From: Paracoccus laeviglucosivorans
GTDB lineage: Bacteria; Pseudomonadota; Alphaproteobacteria; Rhodobacterales; Rhodobacteraceae
Reading direction: 5' to 3'
NCBI RefSeq assembly: GCF_900182695.1
Contig: NZ_FXTK01000002.1
Span: forward strand, 124,001 to 188,000
Length of the DNA: 64,000 bases
The first letter of the stretch is position 1; the number at the start of each line of letters is the position of its first letter. Both the position numbers and the translations under genes were made by a program. The notes beneath the pieces are model-generated. The model was given only the letters and a program-made list of their open reading frames with translations, searched no databases and was not told the origin of the DNA. This document shows positions 19,487-31,794 of the stretch, piece after piece.

Positions 19487-21393
19487 GCGTGTTCCTCCTG
19501 CCGCGCGTCCTGGCGGGCCTTGTCCCACAGCGCGCAAAGGCTGCGGTATCGCCGCGCCATTTCGGCCACGGCACTTGCGTCATCGGTCTGGCCTGCCAGC
19601 CAATCCCGCGCGACATCGCCAAAGATCGTGCGCCCCACGGCAAAGCCGCGCACCAGATCGTGCCGCGCCGCCTTGGCGAAACTGGCGGCCAGCTCGGCCT
19701 CGGGTGCGTCCAGACCCAGCACGACGATGCCGCGCAGATAGGGGTCATGGGCCACGATCTCATCGACGGCCTTTTGCCATGCGGCGTCGGTTTTCAGCGG
19801 CTCCAGCTTCCACCAATCGGGATAGACGCCGATGTCATACCAGCGGCGGATCAGGCTTGCGGTCGTTTCGTCATCGACCGGCCCGACCTTTGAGGGAATG
19901 ATCTCAAGCAGGAATTCCAGATCGTTGGCCCGCGCGGCTTGATAAAGCCGGGTCACGGTCGCCTCGTGATCCGTGCGCATCGCCTCATCGTCGGACGGAT
20001 GACAGAAGCACAGGACCTTGACGGTCTGGCCCGCAGGCCATTCATGCAAGCCCTGGTTCGCGGCGCCCAACTCCGGCTCAAGCCGCAAAGGACGCGAGCC
20101 GGGCCATTCCGTCGGACGCCCCACCCACAGCCCCGTCCCGGCCGAGGCGTGCAGCGCGGCACGGCCCAGCCGGTCGTCGCACAGGATGCCATAGCCCGGA
20201 CGCCCGTCCTGCACCTGCAACGCGGCAGAAAGGCACAGCTTCTTGAACGCGCCGATTTTGGCGGGCGATGCGCCGGGCATATCCTCAAGCTGGACACGGT
20301 GATCGAATGCGAAGGCGCGCAGATCACCCGTCAGCGGGTGCAGGTTGGTCGCGCGGTGGATACGCTCCAGCTCGGCATCCTTGCGCAACGCCTTGTCGCG
20401 GATGCCGCGTTGCAGGAAAAATTGCAGTTCGGCCCAGCTGGGATAGGCGGGCGTGCAGCCATGGCGGCTGACGGCAAAGGCGCCGCAGGCATTGGCGTAT
20501 TTCAGTGCGACGGGCCAAGGCTCGCCATCCAGCCAGCCTTTCAGAAGCCCAGACATGAAGCCGTCGCCCGCGCCAAGGACGTTGAACACCTCGATCGGAA
20601 AGCCGGGCCCGGTCTGGCCGCTGTCCCAACCCTCGATTTGTCCGGTAAAGGCCACCGCGCCGGCTGCACCACGTTTACAGACCAGCGTGGCGCCGCTGAT
20701 GGCACGCACCGCACGCAGCGCCGCCAGCGTGTCGGTCGTGCCGCCTGCGATGTGAAACTCCTCCTCGGTGCCCACGATCAGATCGAAAAGCGGCAGATGT
20801 GCCTGCAGTTTCGCGGTGACGGCATCGCTGGCGATGAAGCGGTTTTCGCCGTCGCCATGCCCCGACAACCCCCACAGGTTCGGGCGATAGTCGATATCCA
20901 GCGCGGTCTGCGCGCCGCTGGCACGGGCCAGATGCAGGGCTTTCAGCACCGCCGCTTCGGTCCGGGGGTTCGACAGATGGGTGCCGGTGGCCACCACCGC
21001 CCGCGCCTCGGCGATGAAATCCGGGTCGATGTCGGCTTCGCACAGCGCCATATCGGCGCAGTTTTCGCGGTAGAAGATCAGCGGAAAGCTGTCCTCGTCG
21101 CGGATGCCCAGCAGAACCAGCGCCGTCAGCCGTTCCGGGTCTGTCGCCACGCCGCGCGTATCGACGCCTTCGCGGGCCAGTTCCTCGCGCAGGAAGCGGC
21201 CCATATGTTCGTCGCCCACCCGCGTGATCAGGGCCGAGCGCAGCCCAAGCCGCGCCGTCCCCGTCGCCATATTGGTGGGCGAGCCGCCGACATATTTGTT
21301 GAAGCTGCGCATGTCCTCAAGCCGACCGCCGACCTGCGCGCCATACAGATCGACCGAGGAGCGCCCGATGGTGATCAGGTCAAGCGTCTTCAT
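19483..21393 (-). CDS. iolC: 5-dehydro-2-deoxygluconokinase fused to a DUF2090 domain
   Basis: 636 residues, two domains. Residues 1-320 are a PfkB/ribokinase-type sugar kinase with the anion-hole motif GAGDGF (274-279) and the GGSPTNMATG substrate motif (37-46). Residues about 325-636 are a DUF2090 domain with a TIM-barrel, class I aldolase-like look. IolC phosphorylates 2-deoxy-5-keto-gluconate; the following aldolase step gives dihydroxyacetone phosphate and malonate semialdehyde. The fusion is common in proteobacterial inositol clusters, and the DUF2090 part is a plausible aldolase because no separate iolJ is visible here. Starts and stops overlap both neighbours (ATGA). Confidence 0.93.
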   Translation of the reverse strand: MKTLDLITIGRSSVDLYGAQVGGRLEDMRSFNKYVGGSPTNMATGTARLGLRSALITRVGDEHMGRFLREELAREGVDTRGVATDPERLTALVLLGIRDEDSFPLIFYRENCADMALCEADIDPDFIAEARAVVATGTHLSNPRTEAAVLKALHLARASGAQTALDIDYRPNLWGLSGHGDGENRFIASDAVTAKLQAHLPLFDLIVGTEEEFHIAGGTTDTLAALRAVRAISGATLVCKRGAAGAVAFTGQIEGWDSGQTGPGFPIEVFNVLGAGDGFMSGLLKGWLDGEPWPVALKYANACGAFAVSRHGCTPAYPSWAELQFFLQRGIRDKALRKDAELERIHRATNLHPLTGDLRAFAFDHRVQLEDMPGASPAKIGAFKKLCLSAALQVQDGRPGYGILCDDRLGRAALHASAGTGLWVGRPTEWPGSRPLRLEPELGAANQGLHEWPAGQTVKVLCFCHPSDDEAMRTDHEATVTRLYQAARANDLEFLLEIIPSKVGPVDDETTASLIRRWYDIGVYPDWWKLEPLKTDAAWQKAVDEIVAHDPYLRGIVVLGLDAPEAELAASFAKAARHDLVRGFAVGRTIFGDVARDWLAGQTDDASAVAEMARRYRSLCALWDKARQDARQEEHA

Positions 21394-22184
21394 GCGGGTT
21401 CCTCCACCGCCGCGCGCAGGTGATCCATACTGTCACGCAGCGCGGCTTCGATGTCGGGCAGCGCGTGGACCTCGGGGGCAAAGGGCTCAAAGCTGATCGG
21501 ACCATCATAGCCCTCGGCCAGCAGTCTGCGCAGTTGGCCGGCATTCTCCAGCCGGTCGTCGCCATCGACCAGAACGCGATGGGCGTCCAGCATCGCATCG
21601 ATCCCCAGCGCCGGATCGGTCACGCCCGAGACATGGACCAGCGCCGTCCGATGCGGGAAGAACTGCGTGTCGCCCGCCAGATGGTGGTGGAACGTGTCAT
21701 GCAGCAGCGCGAAATCGTCAAAGCCACCGGCTTCGGTGATCGCGGCCACCGCCTCGTCCTTGCGGCGCAGCGAGCTTTGGGGAAAGCCCAGCGGCTCGAC
21801 CAAACCCTTAAGGCCGCGCGGTTTCAGGATGGCGCGCATGTTTTCCAGCGCAGCCACGACGCGGGAATGTTCGACCTTGTGGCCGTCGTTCAGCGGGCAC
21901 ATCACCAGCGATTGCGCGCCCGCGCGGGCGGCGAAATCTGCCAGACGCTCGGCCCGGCCCGCCAGATCGTCGGACCACAGGTTAAAGGGATAAAGCGCGT
22001 TGACCGAGATGATGGTCAGGCCCGCATCGCTGGCCTGCCGCGCAATCTGGGCCGCGTCCTGCCCGGTCACATCGGGCAGATCGTTGCGGATCTCGACCTC
22101 ATAGCAGCCAAGCCGCTGCGCAAGGGCAAAGAAATCCGGCACGGAAAGTTGCGGCGCGCAGATATGGTTCAAAGCGAAACGCAT
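21390..22184 (-). CDS. TIM-barrel sugar isomerase/epimerase, IolI-like (probable inosose isomerase)
   Basis: 264 residues of the xylose-isomerase-like TIM-barrel fold. Conserved acidic/His metal ligands are visible in VEPLGFP, LLHDTFHHH, LVHVSGVTD and ISFEPF. In inositol clusters, proteins of this kind (IolI) interconvert 2-keto-myo-inositol and 1-keto-D-chiro-inositol. Length is slightly shorter than Bacillus IolI (about 278). It is coupled to iolC by an ATGA overlap and sits nine bases after the dehydrogenase gene. A hydroxypyruvate-isomerase-type activity is a less likely alternative given the context. Confidence 0.75.
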   Translation of the reverse strand: MRFALNHICAPQLSVPDFFALAQRLGCYEVEIRNDLPDVTGQDAAQIARQASDAGLTIISVNALYPFNLWSDDLAGRAERLADFAARAGAQSLVMCPLNDGHKVEHSRVVAALENMRAILKPRGLKGLVEPLGFPQSSLRRKDEAVAAITEAGGFDDFALLHDTFHHHLAGDTQFFPHRTALVHVSGVTDPALGIDAMLDAHRVLVDGDDRLENAGQLRRLLAEGYDGPISFEPFAPEVHALPDIEAALRDSMDHLRAAVEEPA

Positions 22185-22193
22185 GGGCTGACC

Positions 22194-23207
22194 TCAGTCG
22201 TAAAGGGCGGGACGGGCGGGCAGGTCGATCTTGACCGGCGTGCCTTCGGATTCTTGCGCCGCGACGCAGGCATCGGCGGTAACGGCAGCGACATAGCCGT
22301 CCCATGCCGTCGGTCCGGCAGCCGTGCCACGCGCGGCGGCTTTCAGGAAATCGGCCAGCTCGTAATCGTAGCTGTCGATGAAGCGATCCTTCCAGTCGGT
22401 CAGGATCTGCTGGCCCAGAACCGCGCCGGAACGGGTCTGGATCGCCATGGGTTCGGGCAGTTTCGCGATGCCGTCTTCGCCCACGATCTCGCACTGGATG
22501 TCATAGCCGTAATGGCAGTTCACGAAGACCTCGACATCGATGACGACGCCCTTGGCGGTCTCCAGAACCACGATCTGCGGATCGCGCAGCTTTTCATGCG
22601 CGCGGGGCGACTTGCGGGGAAAGAAGACCTGCGCGCTGACATAGTCATCATCCAGCAGCCAGCGCAGCACGTCGATTTCATGGATCAGCGTGTCGTGGAT
22701 CGCCATGGGCGTGACATAGTTTTCACCCACGCGCGGGTTCCTGTGCGCGGCATGGATCATCAGCGGCGCGCCGGTCACATCCTTGACCGCCTTTTTCAGC
22801 GCGACATAGCCGGGATCATAGCGGCGCATGAAGCCCACCTGCACCAGCCGTTTGCCCACCGCCTGTTCGGCGGCAATGATGCGCCGCGCGCCTTCCGCCG
22901 TGGTGGCCAAGGGCTTTTCGCAAAAGCACGGCTTGCCCGCCGCGATGGCCGCCAGCACGTATTCTTCGTGCGTCTGCCCCCAGGAACAGACCAGCACCGC
23001 ATCGACATCGCTGGCGATCAGGGCATGGGCGTCGTCGAAGATCTGCGCATCGGGGGCGTAATCGCGCTGACAGCTCTCAGCATTGGCGCGGTTCACGTCG
23101 TTCAGCGCGGTGACCTTGGCGCCTGCCAGCACCTGATTGATGCGGCGGGTATGGTCCTGCCCGATCGCGCCGGTGCCGATCACTCCGATTTTCAAGGTCA
23201 TCTTCAT
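22194..23207 (-). CDS. iolG: Inositol 2-dehydrogenase, Gfo/Idh/MocA family
   Basis: 337 residues. The N-terminal Rossmann fold has GTGAIG (10-15); the family catalytic-region motif CEKPLA and the C-terminal substrate domain with [15 protein letters not shown] follow. IolG oxidises myo-inositol to 2-keto-myo-inositol (scyllo-inosose) with NAD+, the first step of the pathway. The motif FMRRYDPGY is characteristic of IolG-type members. The ATG overlaps the preceding TIM-barrel gene stop (ATGA). A second Gfo/Idh/MocA gene lies upstream in the same operon, so one of the two may act on another stereoisomer. Confidence 0.88.
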   Translation of the reverse strand: MKMTLKIGVIGTGAIGQDHTRRINQVLAGAKVTALNDVNRANAESCQRDYAPDAQIFDDAHALIASDVDAVLVCSWGQTHEEYVLAAIAAGKPCFCEKPLATTAEGARRIIAAEQAVGKRLVQVGFMRRYDPGYVALKKAVKDVTGAPLMIHAAHRNPRVGENYVTPMAIHDTLIHEIDVLRWLLDDDYVSAQVFFPRKSPRAHEKLRDPQIVVLETAKGVVIDVEVFVNCHYGYDIQCEIVGEDGIAKLPEPMAIQTRSGAVLGQQILTDWKDRFIDSYDYELADFLKAAARGTAAGPTAWDGYVAAVTADACVAAQESEGTPVKIDLPARPALYD

Positions 23208-24106
23208 TTGCTCCAGTAGGTGTCGATGTAGCGCTGTATTTCGTTGCGCATGAATTTTCCGGAATGATCGGCGCGGTCTTCCCAGGCGAAGACGCAGGTT
23301 GTCATGATGCCGTCAAAACCGATCTCGGCCAGCGTGCCGAAGAAATCGTCCCAAGGCACCTCGCCCTGGCCGATGTTCAGATGCTGGTGGACACGCGCCT
23401 GCGTGCCCGGCGGGTTCAGGATATAGCGCAGGCCGGAACTGGCCTTGTGGTTGAAGGTATCGCCCACATGCACATGCGCCAGCACGTCGGCGGATTCGCG
23501 CAGCATCGCCTTGGTATCATCGCCGAAATAGAAGGTGTGCGGCGCGCAATACAGGAACTTGACGGATTTGCTGTTCACCGTGCGGATGATGTCCAGCGCG
23601 GGTTGCAGCGTTTCGCACCAATCCTCGGGGTGGGGCTCGACGTTCAGCTGGATGCCTTCGCGTTCAAGGATCGGGACCAGTTCGTCCATGCTGCGCCACC
23701 ACGCATCCTCGCAGGCTTCGATCATGCTGCCGGTGTGGCAGCAATAGCAGCTGCCCTTGTCGGGATGTGGCCCGCGACCGAATTCGCTGTTCATGGTGTC
23801 AACGCCCAGTTCCACCGCGATTTCGATGGCGCGTTTCCAGTGCTTTACGGCGGCCTGACGCTCGATTTCGTCATTGCTGGCCCAGCGATACATCGGCAGC
23901 AGGCTGGCAATGCCCACATCCGCGGCCTTCAGCGCCTTTTTCAGCGACTTGATGCGGTCGGGAAAGACGCGGGGCGCCTTGAACCATTCCAGAAAATCCC
24001 CGCGCGGAGAAAGCTCGATCCAGTCATAGCCAAGCTCCTTGACCTTGGCCGGGATCTGCTCCAGCGGCAGATGACGGTGCATGAAGGGGTCGATTGCGAT
24101 CTTCAT
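23204..24106 (-). CDS. TIM-barrel sugar phosphate isomerase/epimerase
   Basis: 300 residues from the ATG at 24106 ([14 protein letters not shown]). It has the AP-endonuclease-2/xylose-isomerase-like fold with metal-ligand candidates in [34 protein letters not shown] and the final [14 protein letters not shown]. Similar proteins occur in inositol and other polyol clusters of alphaproteobacteria, where they probably interconvert keto-inositols or keto-sugars. It lies eight bases after the second dehydrogenase gene and overlaps iolG. The exact reaction is not known; naming it iolE or iolI would be a guess. Confidence 0.75.
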   Translation of the reverse strand: MKIAIDPFMHRHLPLEQIPAKVKELGYDWIELSPRGDFLEWFKAPRVFPDRIKSLKKALKAADVGIASLLPMYRWASNDEIERQAAVKHWKRAIEIAVELGVDTMNSEFGRGPHPDKGSCYCCHTGSMIEACEDAWWRSMDELVPILEREGIQLNVEPHPEDWCETLQPALDIIRTVNSKSVKFLYCAPHTFYFGDDTKAMLRESADVLAHVHVGDTFNHKASSGLRYILNPPGTQARVHQHLNIGQGEVPWDDFFGTLAEIGFDGIMTTCVFAWEDRADHSGKFMRNEIQRYIDTYWSK

Positions 24107-24114
24107 ATCATTCC

Positions 24115-26158
<2,044 letters not shown>

Positions 26159-26167
26159 GACAGACCT

Positions 26168-27178
26168 CTAGGCTTTCTTGCGTTTCTTCTGGCGATAGAC
26201 ATCGGCCACGACGGCGGCGACGATGATCACGCCCTTGATCATTTCCTGGTAATAGGCATCCAGCCGCAGGAACGTGAAACCCGAGATGATGACGCCAAAA
26301 ATGACCATCCCGATCATCGTCCCGAAGATCGAACCCCGGCCCCCGGTCAGCGACACGCCCCCGATCACGGCCATGGCGATGGCGTCCAGTTCATACATCG
26401 TGCCCATGCCCGCCTGCGCCGTCAGACCGCGCGCCGCGACCACGATCCCGGCCAGCGCCGAAAGCAGCCCGGCAATCGCATAGATCCTGACCAACTGGCG
26501 TTCTACATTGATGCCGGACACGCGTGCCGCCTGCGGGTTCGCCCCGATGGCATAGGTGAACTTGCCATAGCGGGTATAACGCAGGGCGACGTGGAAGATC
26601 AGCGCGACGACCAGAAAGATAAAGACCGGCATCATGCCCTTGCCGATGGCCGCGAAACCATCCGAGGGGAAACTGATCGGTTGGCCCTTGGTATACCATT
26701 TCGCAAAGCCGCGTGCCGTCACCATCATGCCCAGCGTGGCGATGAAAGGCGGGATTTTGGTATAGGCGATCAGCGCCCCGTTCACGACCCCGCAAAGCAG
26801 GCCGAAGATCAGACCGACCGCGACAGGGATGATGAACGGCAGCCCCGTCAGATCGGGATAGACCGCGCGTTCATATCCCGCCGCCTGCGCAAGGCTCATC
26901 GAAATCATCGCTGTTGCGCCCACGATCGAGCCGGAAGACAGGTCGATCCCGCCAGAGATGATGACCTGCGTCACCCCGATGGCGATGATCCCGATGACCG
27001 AGACCTGCAGGATCATGATGGACAGGCGTTGGGTATTGCCCAGAAAGGACTGGCCCTGCACGATCCAACCCAGAATTTCAAAGACGGCGCAGATCCCGAA
27101 CAGCACCAGCAGGATGTTCAGTTCTGCCATCATCGGGCGGTGGCGGCGGACAGGCGCCGCCATGCTAGTCTCGGACAT
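26168..27178 (-). CDS. Sugar/inositol ABC transporter permease
   Basis: 336 residues from the ATG at 27178. AAGGA lies nine bases before this ATG, whereas an in-frame ATG at 27187 directly abuts it. About ten hydrophobic segments and the family stretches ISGGIDLSSGSIVG, TLGMMVTARG, and GGVSLTGGRGSIFGT near the C-terminus mark it as an RbsC/BPD_transp_2-type permease. It forms the membrane channel of the CUT2-type importer with the ATPase (27191-28702) and the binding proteins. The last residues are basic (RQKKRKKA), as usual for the cytoplasmic tail. Confidence 0.93.
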   Translation of the reverse strand: MSETSMAAPVRRHRPMMAELNILLVLFGICAVFEILGWIVQGQSFLGNTQRLSIMILQVSVIGIIAIGVTQVIISGGIDLSSGSIVGATAMISMSLAQAAGYERAVYPDLTGLPFIIPVAVGLIFGLLCGVVNGALIAYTKIPPFIATLGMMVTARGFAKWYTKGQPISFPSDGFAAIGKGMMPVFIFLVVALIFHVALRYTRYGKFTYAIGANPQAARVSGINVERQLVRIYAIAGLLSALAGIVVAARGLTAQAGMGTMYELDAIAMAVIGGVSLTGGRGSIFGTMIGMVIFGVIISGFTFLRLDAYYQEMIKGVIIVAAVVADVYRQKKRKKA

Positions 27179-27190
27179 GGATTTCATTCC

Positions 27191-28702
27191 TTACTTGGCA
27201 GCCAGCGACATGATCTTGACCTGATCGGCCTCGGCCCGGTCCAGAAAGCCCGATACGTGACCTTCGTGCATGACCATGATGCGGTCGCTCATTCCCAGAA
27301 CCTCGGGCATTTCCGAGGAAATCATGATGACGGCCACGCCCTGCGCAGCCAGATTGGTGATCAGACGGTGGATCTCGGACTTGGCGCCGACATCGATGCC
27401 GCGCGTGGGTTCGTCCAGGATCAGGATACGGGGCTGGGTCAAAAGCCAGCGCGCGATCAGCAGCTTTTGCTGGTTGCCGCCCGACAGGTTTTCGACCGTC
27501 TCGTAAAGGCTGGGCGTCTTGACGCGCAGCATCTGGGCCATTTCCTCGGCTTTGGCGACCAGCGCCTTTTGCTCGATGAAGCCGTTTTTCACATGCCCGC
27601 GCGTGATCAGCGCGGACTGGATGTTTTCCAGACAGTTCAGGATCAGGAAACAGCCGGTTTCCTTGCGATCCTCGGTCAGAAACGCCATGCCATGCGCCAT
27701 CGCATCCGACGGGCAGGTGATGTTGACGTTGCGGTTGTCGATCAGGATGTCCCCGATGGGCGCGGGATGGACCCCAAAAATCGCTTCGGCCACGTTCGAG
27801 CGCTTGGAGCCCACCAGCCCAGCAATGCCCAGAATCTCACCGGCGCGGACGTTGAAGCTGATGTCCTCGAACACGCCGGGCAGGGTCAGGTTGCGCACCT
27901 CCAGCACGGTGTCGCCGATGGGGCAGTCCACTTTGGGGAACATGTTGGTGATTTCGCGGCCCACCATCATGCGGATGATGTCGTCGCGGGTCACGCTGCT
28001 GCTGGGATGGGTGCCAACATATTTCCCGTCGCGGAACACGGTGAATTCGTCCGCGATCTCGAAAAGCTCGTTCATCTTATGGGTGATATAGACGATGCCG
28101 ATACCGCGCGCCTTCAGGTCGCGGATGATGGCGAACAGGTGTTCGACCTCGGATTCGGTGATCGCGCTGGTCGGCTCGTCCATGATCAGCACGTCGGAAT
28201 TGTAGCTGACGGCCTTGGCGATTTCGACCATCTGCTTTTGCGCGACGGTCAGTTCGCTGACCTGCTGGCCGGGGTTCAGCTTGATGTTCAGCCGCCCCAG
28301 CAGATCGGCGGTCATCTGGCGCATACGGGCATGATCGACAAAGCCCAGCCGGTTCAGCGGCTCGCGGCGGATCCAGATATTTTCAGCGACGGTCATCCAG
28401 TTCATCAGGTTCAGTTCCTGATGGATCATGGCGATGCCCGAATTCAGCGCGTCCAGCGGCGTCTTGATGTTCAGCGGCACACCCGCGAAACGCACTTCGC
28501 CGCCATCGGGGGTATAGACGCCCGCGATGATCTTCATCAGCGTGGACTTGCCCGCACCGTTTTCACCCATCAGCGCATGGACCGTGCCGGGCCGTATCTT
28601 AAGCTGCACGCCGTCCAGCGCCTTGACGCCCGGAAACTCCTTGGTGATGCTATCGACTTCAAGAATGTATTCGCCCTGATAGGCGCGGGTCTGGTCAAGC
28701 AT
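27191..28702 (-). CDS. Sugar/inositol ABC transporter ATPase (CUT2 type, two ABC domains)
   Basis: 503 residues with two ABC domains as in RbsA and MglA. The N-terminal domain has an intact Walker A (GENGAGKST, 46-54), a signature-like [11 protein letters not shown] and LIMDEPTSA. The second domain has a degenerate P-loop (GLVGSKRSN) but a good signature (LSGGNQQK) and LILDEPTRG. Such asymmetry is normal for this family. It powers import with the permease encoded three bases downstream. An AAAGGGGAAG ribosome site precedes the ATG. It lies 52 bases downstream of the first binding-protein gene. Confidence 0.95.
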   Translation of the reverse strand: MLDQTRAYQGEYILEVDSITKEFPGVKALDGVQLKIRPGTVHALMGENGAGKSTLMKIIAGVYTPDGGEVRFAGVPLNIKTPLDALNSGIAMIHQELNLMNWMTVAENIWIRREPLNRLGFVDHARMRQMTADLLGRLNIKLNPGQQVSELTVAQKQMVEIAKAVSYNSDVLIMDEPTSAITESEVEHLFAIIRDLKARGIGIVYITHKMNELFEIADEFTVFRDGKYVGTHPSSSVTRDDIIRMMVGREITNMFPKVDCPIGDTVLEVRNLTLPGVFEDISFNVRAGEILGIAGLVGSKRSNVAEAIFGVHPAPIGDILIDNRNVNITCPSDAMAHGMAFLTEDRKETGCFLILNCLENIQSALITRGHVKNGFIEQKALVAKAEEMAQMLRVKTPSLYETVENLSGGNQQKLLIARWLLTQPRILILDEPTRGIDVGAKSEIHRLITNLAAQGVAVIMISSEMPEVLGMSDRIMVMHEGHVSGFLDRAEADQVKIMSLAAK

Positions 28703-28754
28703 TCGTCTTCCCCTTTGTCTGGGTGGGGCGGGGCCGTAACCCCGCCACTGCCGA

Positions 28755-29705
28755 TCAGTTCTTGGACAGGAATTCGTCCACGTTCGCAGGCGTCACCAGC
28801 TGGAAGGGCACGAAGACCCTTTGCTCGGCCGTCTCGCCACGCGCCAGTTTCAGCGCGGTATCGACCGCGCCCTTGCCCTGCCCTGCGGCGTCCTGGAACA
28901 CCGTCACGTCCAGATCGCCCGCCTTCATCGCGGCCAGCGCATCCTGCGTCGCGTCGATCCCGCCCACGATGACCGAGCCCATGTCACGGCCCGACGCCTT
29001 CAGCGCCTGAATGGCCCCGATCGCCATTTCGTCGTTGTTCGAGATGACGGCATCGAATTCCGTGCCCGCCGAAAGCCAGTTGCTCATCAGGTCGGCGCCT
29101 TGGGTGCGCGACCAGTTGGCGGTCTGTTCCTGAGCGATGGTGATGAAGCTGCAATCGGGCGTGGCGATGACGTCCTTGATGTCCTGCGTGCGCATCCGCG
29201 CCGCCTGGTTCGACAATTCGCCCATCAGAACGACCGCCTTCGCCTCGGTCTTGCCCTGTTCTTTCAGCAGGCGGCAGACCTCTTGCGTCTCAAGCGTGCC
29301 GGATTCCTTTTCGTCGGATGCGACAAAGGCCTGGTTCGGCGGCAGGCTGTCAAGGTTCGCAGGCTGGCGGTTCACGAAGACCAGCGGGATGCCCGCATTC
29401 TGCGCCGCAGCCGTCATTGCCGCCGTGGCATCGGTATCGACCGGGTTCACGATGATTGCATCGACGCCAGCCGCAACGAAGTTCTCGATCTGGTTCAGCT
29501 GCTTGCCCACGTCGTTTTGCGCGTCATCGACCTGCAGCGTCACGCCCTCCAGCGTGGCTGCGTGTTCCTGCATCCCGTTACGCAGGACGGTCAGGAAGTT
29601 GTCGTCGAACAGCGCCATGCTGACACCGATGTTTTCGGCCATGGCCGAACCGGCGCTTGCGGCAATCGTGACGGCGCAGGCGCCCGTCAGCAGGAATTTC
29701 TTCAT
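28755..29705 (-). CDS. Sugar/inositol ABC transporter periplasmic binding protein (copy 2)
   Basis: 316 residues with a signal peptide ending around GSAMA (residue 23). Same type I binding-protein fold as copy 1, with [40 protein letters not shown] and [16 protein letters not shown]. It is the first gene of the operon, with AGGGGAGGG before the ATG, so it would be the most abundant product. The two paralogues flank the ATPase and permease genes, so one importer probably works with two receptors of different ligand preference. Which of them binds myo-inositol cannot be told. Confidence 0.9.
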   Translation of the reverse strand: MKKFLLTGACAVTIAASAGSAMAENIGVSMALFDDNFLTVLRNGMQEHAATLEGVTLQVDDAQNDVGKQLNQIENFVAAGVDAIIVNPVDTDATAAMTAAAQNAGIPLVFVNRQPANLDSLPPNQAFVASDEKESGTLETQEVCRLLKEQGKTEAKAVVLMGELSNQAARMRTQDIKDVIATPDCSFITIAQEQTANWSRTQGADLMSNWLSAGTEFDAVISNNDEMAIGAIQALKASGRDMGSVIVGGIDATQDALAAMKAGDLDVTVFQDAAGQGKGAVDTALKLARGETAEQRVFVPFQLVTPANVDEFLSKN

Positions 29706-29854
29706 TCGTTCCCTCCCCTATGGATGTCAGGCACATCCAGGCCATAACCCGCGACAAGACAGCCGCCACCAATCGCTCCGAAGCCATTTTCGGGCGTTGT
29801 CCGTGTCATTGTCCTGCGGGTGGTCAGCCTCTCCTCATGGCGAACCTAATGAGA

Positions 29855-29883
29855 GAATTTCAGCAGAAACCGATTCCGGTCAA
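29855..29883 (-). promoter_or_regulatory. Possible promoter of the inositol operon
   Basis: On the minus strand, TTGACC (29883-29878) is followed after 17 bases by AAATTC (29860-29855), which is a weak -10. An imperfect palindrome with TTTC and GAAA arms (29858-29869) overlaps the -10. The start codon at 29705 would leave a leader of about 140 bases. The 252-base gap shows no gene. Confidence 0.3.
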
Positions 29884-29903
29884 TTGAAATGAGATGCTGC
29901 TTT

Positions 29904-29950
29904 CCATCATGAATGAAAGATACTTTCATGCACATGATGGAAAACCATCA
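29904..29950. promoter_or_regulatory. Nested inverted repeats upstream of the inositol operon
   Basis: The outer arms CCATCATG (29904-29911) and CATGATGG (29933-29940) enclose the inner arms ATGAAAG (29913-29919) and CTTTCAT (29923-29929), almost on the same centre. A third repeat, TGATGG (29935-29940) and CCATCA (29945-29950), overlaps the outer arm. No T-run follows on either strand, so an operator is more likely than a terminator for the LacI-family gene that ends at 29958. The likely binding partner is that LacI-type protein. Confidence 0.5.
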
Positions 29951-29957
29951 AATGAGG

Positions 29958-30989
29958 TCAGATACTCTCAGGCGTGACAACCAAAGGCGCGATGAAACGC
30001 TGTCGGGGGTTTTCGGCCATGCCATGTTCCAGCACATGCGCGACCGAACTCAGCAATTCTTGCGCCAAGGGTTGCAGCGGCGTCGCCAGCACGACCGAGA
30101 CATTGCCCTGCAATAACCCCTGCCGTGATTCCGGTGTCAGCTCATGCACGATCAGCGCCACGCGGTCGCCAAGCCGCGCCTCCTGCAAAGCCGAGATCGC
30201 GCCCTCCATACCGCCGCCCGCGCAATAGATGCCGCTAAGGTCGGGATTGCGTGCCAATATCGCCAGCGTGGTTTCATAGGTCAGTTGCCGGGTTTCAAGG
30301 TTCGGCATCGTGTCCAGAAATGTGTAGCCCGGAGCGTATTCGCGGAAATAAGCGCGAAAGCCTGCCTCGCGCAGATCATGCCCATGAAAGCGGTGGCCGC
30401 CGATGAACAATGCGATCTTGCCCTGATGCGTCATGATCCTGTGCATCAGCCAGGCGGCGGTTCTGCCGGTTTTAAGATTGTTAGTGCCCAGATAATTCTC
30501 GCGAATTCCGGCGGCAAAGTCGGACAGTAACGCAAAAACCGGCGTCCCGCGGCTGCGCAGCATGGATACTACCGCCGTGACATCATGGTGATCCACGCCG
30601 GTCGCGGCCACGGCCTGCACCTTGCCCGCAAGGCCCGCGATGGTGTCGGCGAAATCCTGATGACTTTGGCCGGGGGAAAAGCGGATCGTCAGCCGCCAGC
30701 GATGCAGGGGATCGTGTCGCGCCGCTTCCTCAAGCCGGGCGGCAAAGTCCTGATAAAAGGCGTGACGTTCCTTTTGCAGCACGATGCCCAGATGCAATTC
30801 CGGGATATGTGCCAGCGCGCGGGCGCGAATTGCGGTGGCTGCATGATAACCCACCGCCTCGGCCGCTTCCGAGACTTTGCGCGCCGTTTCCTCGCGCACC
30901 TTGGCACGCCCGTTCAGCACCCGATCCACGGTCGCCACACTGACGCCCGCCGCGCGAGCCACGTCATCTATCGTCGAGCGACCTGCCAT
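29958..30989 (-). CDS. LacI-family transcriptional regulator of the inositol cluster
   Basis: 343 residues. The N-terminal helix-turn-helix (TIDDVARAAGVSVATVDRVLNGRAKV, residues 6-31) is the LacI type, and the rest is a periplasmic-binding-protein-like sensor domain (LGIVLQKERHAFYQ, YLGTNNLKTGRTAA, GIYCAGGGMEGA). It precedes the operon in the same orientation and is probably its repressor, with an inositol-pathway intermediate or inositol as inducer. Many alphaproteobacterial iol clusters use an RpiR-type IolR instead; no such gene is present here. GGGAGGT lies upstream of the ATG. Confidence 0.88.
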   Translation of the reverse strand: MAGRSTIDDVARAAGVSVATVDRVLNGRAKVREETARKVSEAAEAVGYHAATAIRARALAHIPELHLGIVLQKERHAFYQDFAARLEEAARHDPLHRWRLTIRFSPGQSHQDFADTIAGLAGKVQAVAATGVDHHDVTAVVSMLRSRGTPVFALLSDFAAGIRENYLGTNNLKTGRTAAWLMHRIMTHQGKIALFIGGHRFHGHDLREAGFRAYFREYAPGYTFLDTMPNLETRQLTYETTLAILARNPDLSGIYCAGGGMEGAISALQEARLGDRVALIVHELTPESRQGLLQGNVSVVLATPLQPLAQELLSSVAHVLEHGMAENPRQRFIAPLVVTPESI

Positions 30990-31073
30990 ACCGCTGATAC
31001 CTCCCGCCCCTGACGTGAAAGCATTCTGTCAAATCATGCAAGTTCTTTCTGGAATATTCCATCAAAGGGTGGA

Positions 31074-31721
31074 TCAGTCGGGCAGGCCCCACCAGTGCCG
31101 CGTTCTTGCACAATGCAGCGACAACGCGGCGACTGCGGCATCGGCGTCGCGTGCCTCAAGCGCCGCGATGATCGCCAGATGCTCCTCCATCGCGGACCGC
31201 ACACGTTCCTGCACAAAGGGGCGAACGCGCTGGATGATGTCGATGCGGATGCGGTTTGCGGCATATGTCTCGCGCAGAAGAGCATTACCCAGCCCATCCG
31301 CCAGATACTGGTGCAGGCTGCCATCGACGCCCATCGCGCGCAGCGAAAGGCCCGGAACACCCACACCCAAGGCTTCGTCCAGCATCGCCTGATGCGTCTG
31401 TCGCAATGCGGCCAGCCCCTCCAGCCCGCCCGCGATGCGCCGCCGCGCGCCTTCCTGATCCAGCACCATGCGCAGGTCCAGACTGTCGCGGATAATGTCG
31501 GGCGTCGCCTCCATCACCTGCACGCCGCGTTTGGGGATGATCTCCAGCCACCCCGAGGCCGCAGCGTGCCGCGCCGCGTCCCGCACAGGGGCCAGCGGCA
31601 GCTTCAGCAGATCGACCAGTTGCGGCATGGACAAAAACTGCCCCGCCCGCAATTCGCCTTGCCGCAGCGCATGGGCCAGCGCTGCAAGCGCCCGCCGGTT
31701 CAGCGTGCCTTCCTCGATCAT
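31074..31721 (-). CDS. GntR-family transcriptional regulator (FCD type)
   Basis: 215 residues: an N-terminal winged helix (residues about 8-70, with RAGQFLSMPQLVDLLKLPLAPVRDAARHA) and a C-terminal all-helical FCD ligand/metal-binding domain. FadR-subfamily members of this kind usually control a neighbouring catabolic or transport gene. It faces the NCS1 permease across a 230-base gap containing a perfect palindrome (31795-31805), so it probably regulates that permease and itself. The ligand is unknown. It lies 84 bases upstream of the LacI-family gene in the same orientation. Confidence 0.85.
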   Translation of the reverse strand: MIEEGTLNRRALAALAHALRQGELRAGQFLSMPQLVDLLKLPLAPVRDAARHAAASGWLEIIPKRGVQVMEATPDIIRDSLDLRMVLDQEGARRRIAGGLEGLAALRQTHQAMLDEALGVGVPGLSLRAMGVDGSLHQYLADGLGNALLRETYAANRIRIDIIQRVRPFVQERVRSAMEEHLAIIAALEARDADAAVAALSLHCARTRHWWGLPD

Positions 31722-31794
31722 GCGCCCCCCTTTCGTGCCTTGGGCACAGTGTCACAGCTTGCGCGGGTGATTTTCAAGAAATCCCGAAGGCTCA

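Noticed and set aside
29904..29950. Terminator for the LacI-family gene
   Set aside because: The stems are A/T-rich and imperfect and no T-run follows on the minus strand; an operator is more plausible.
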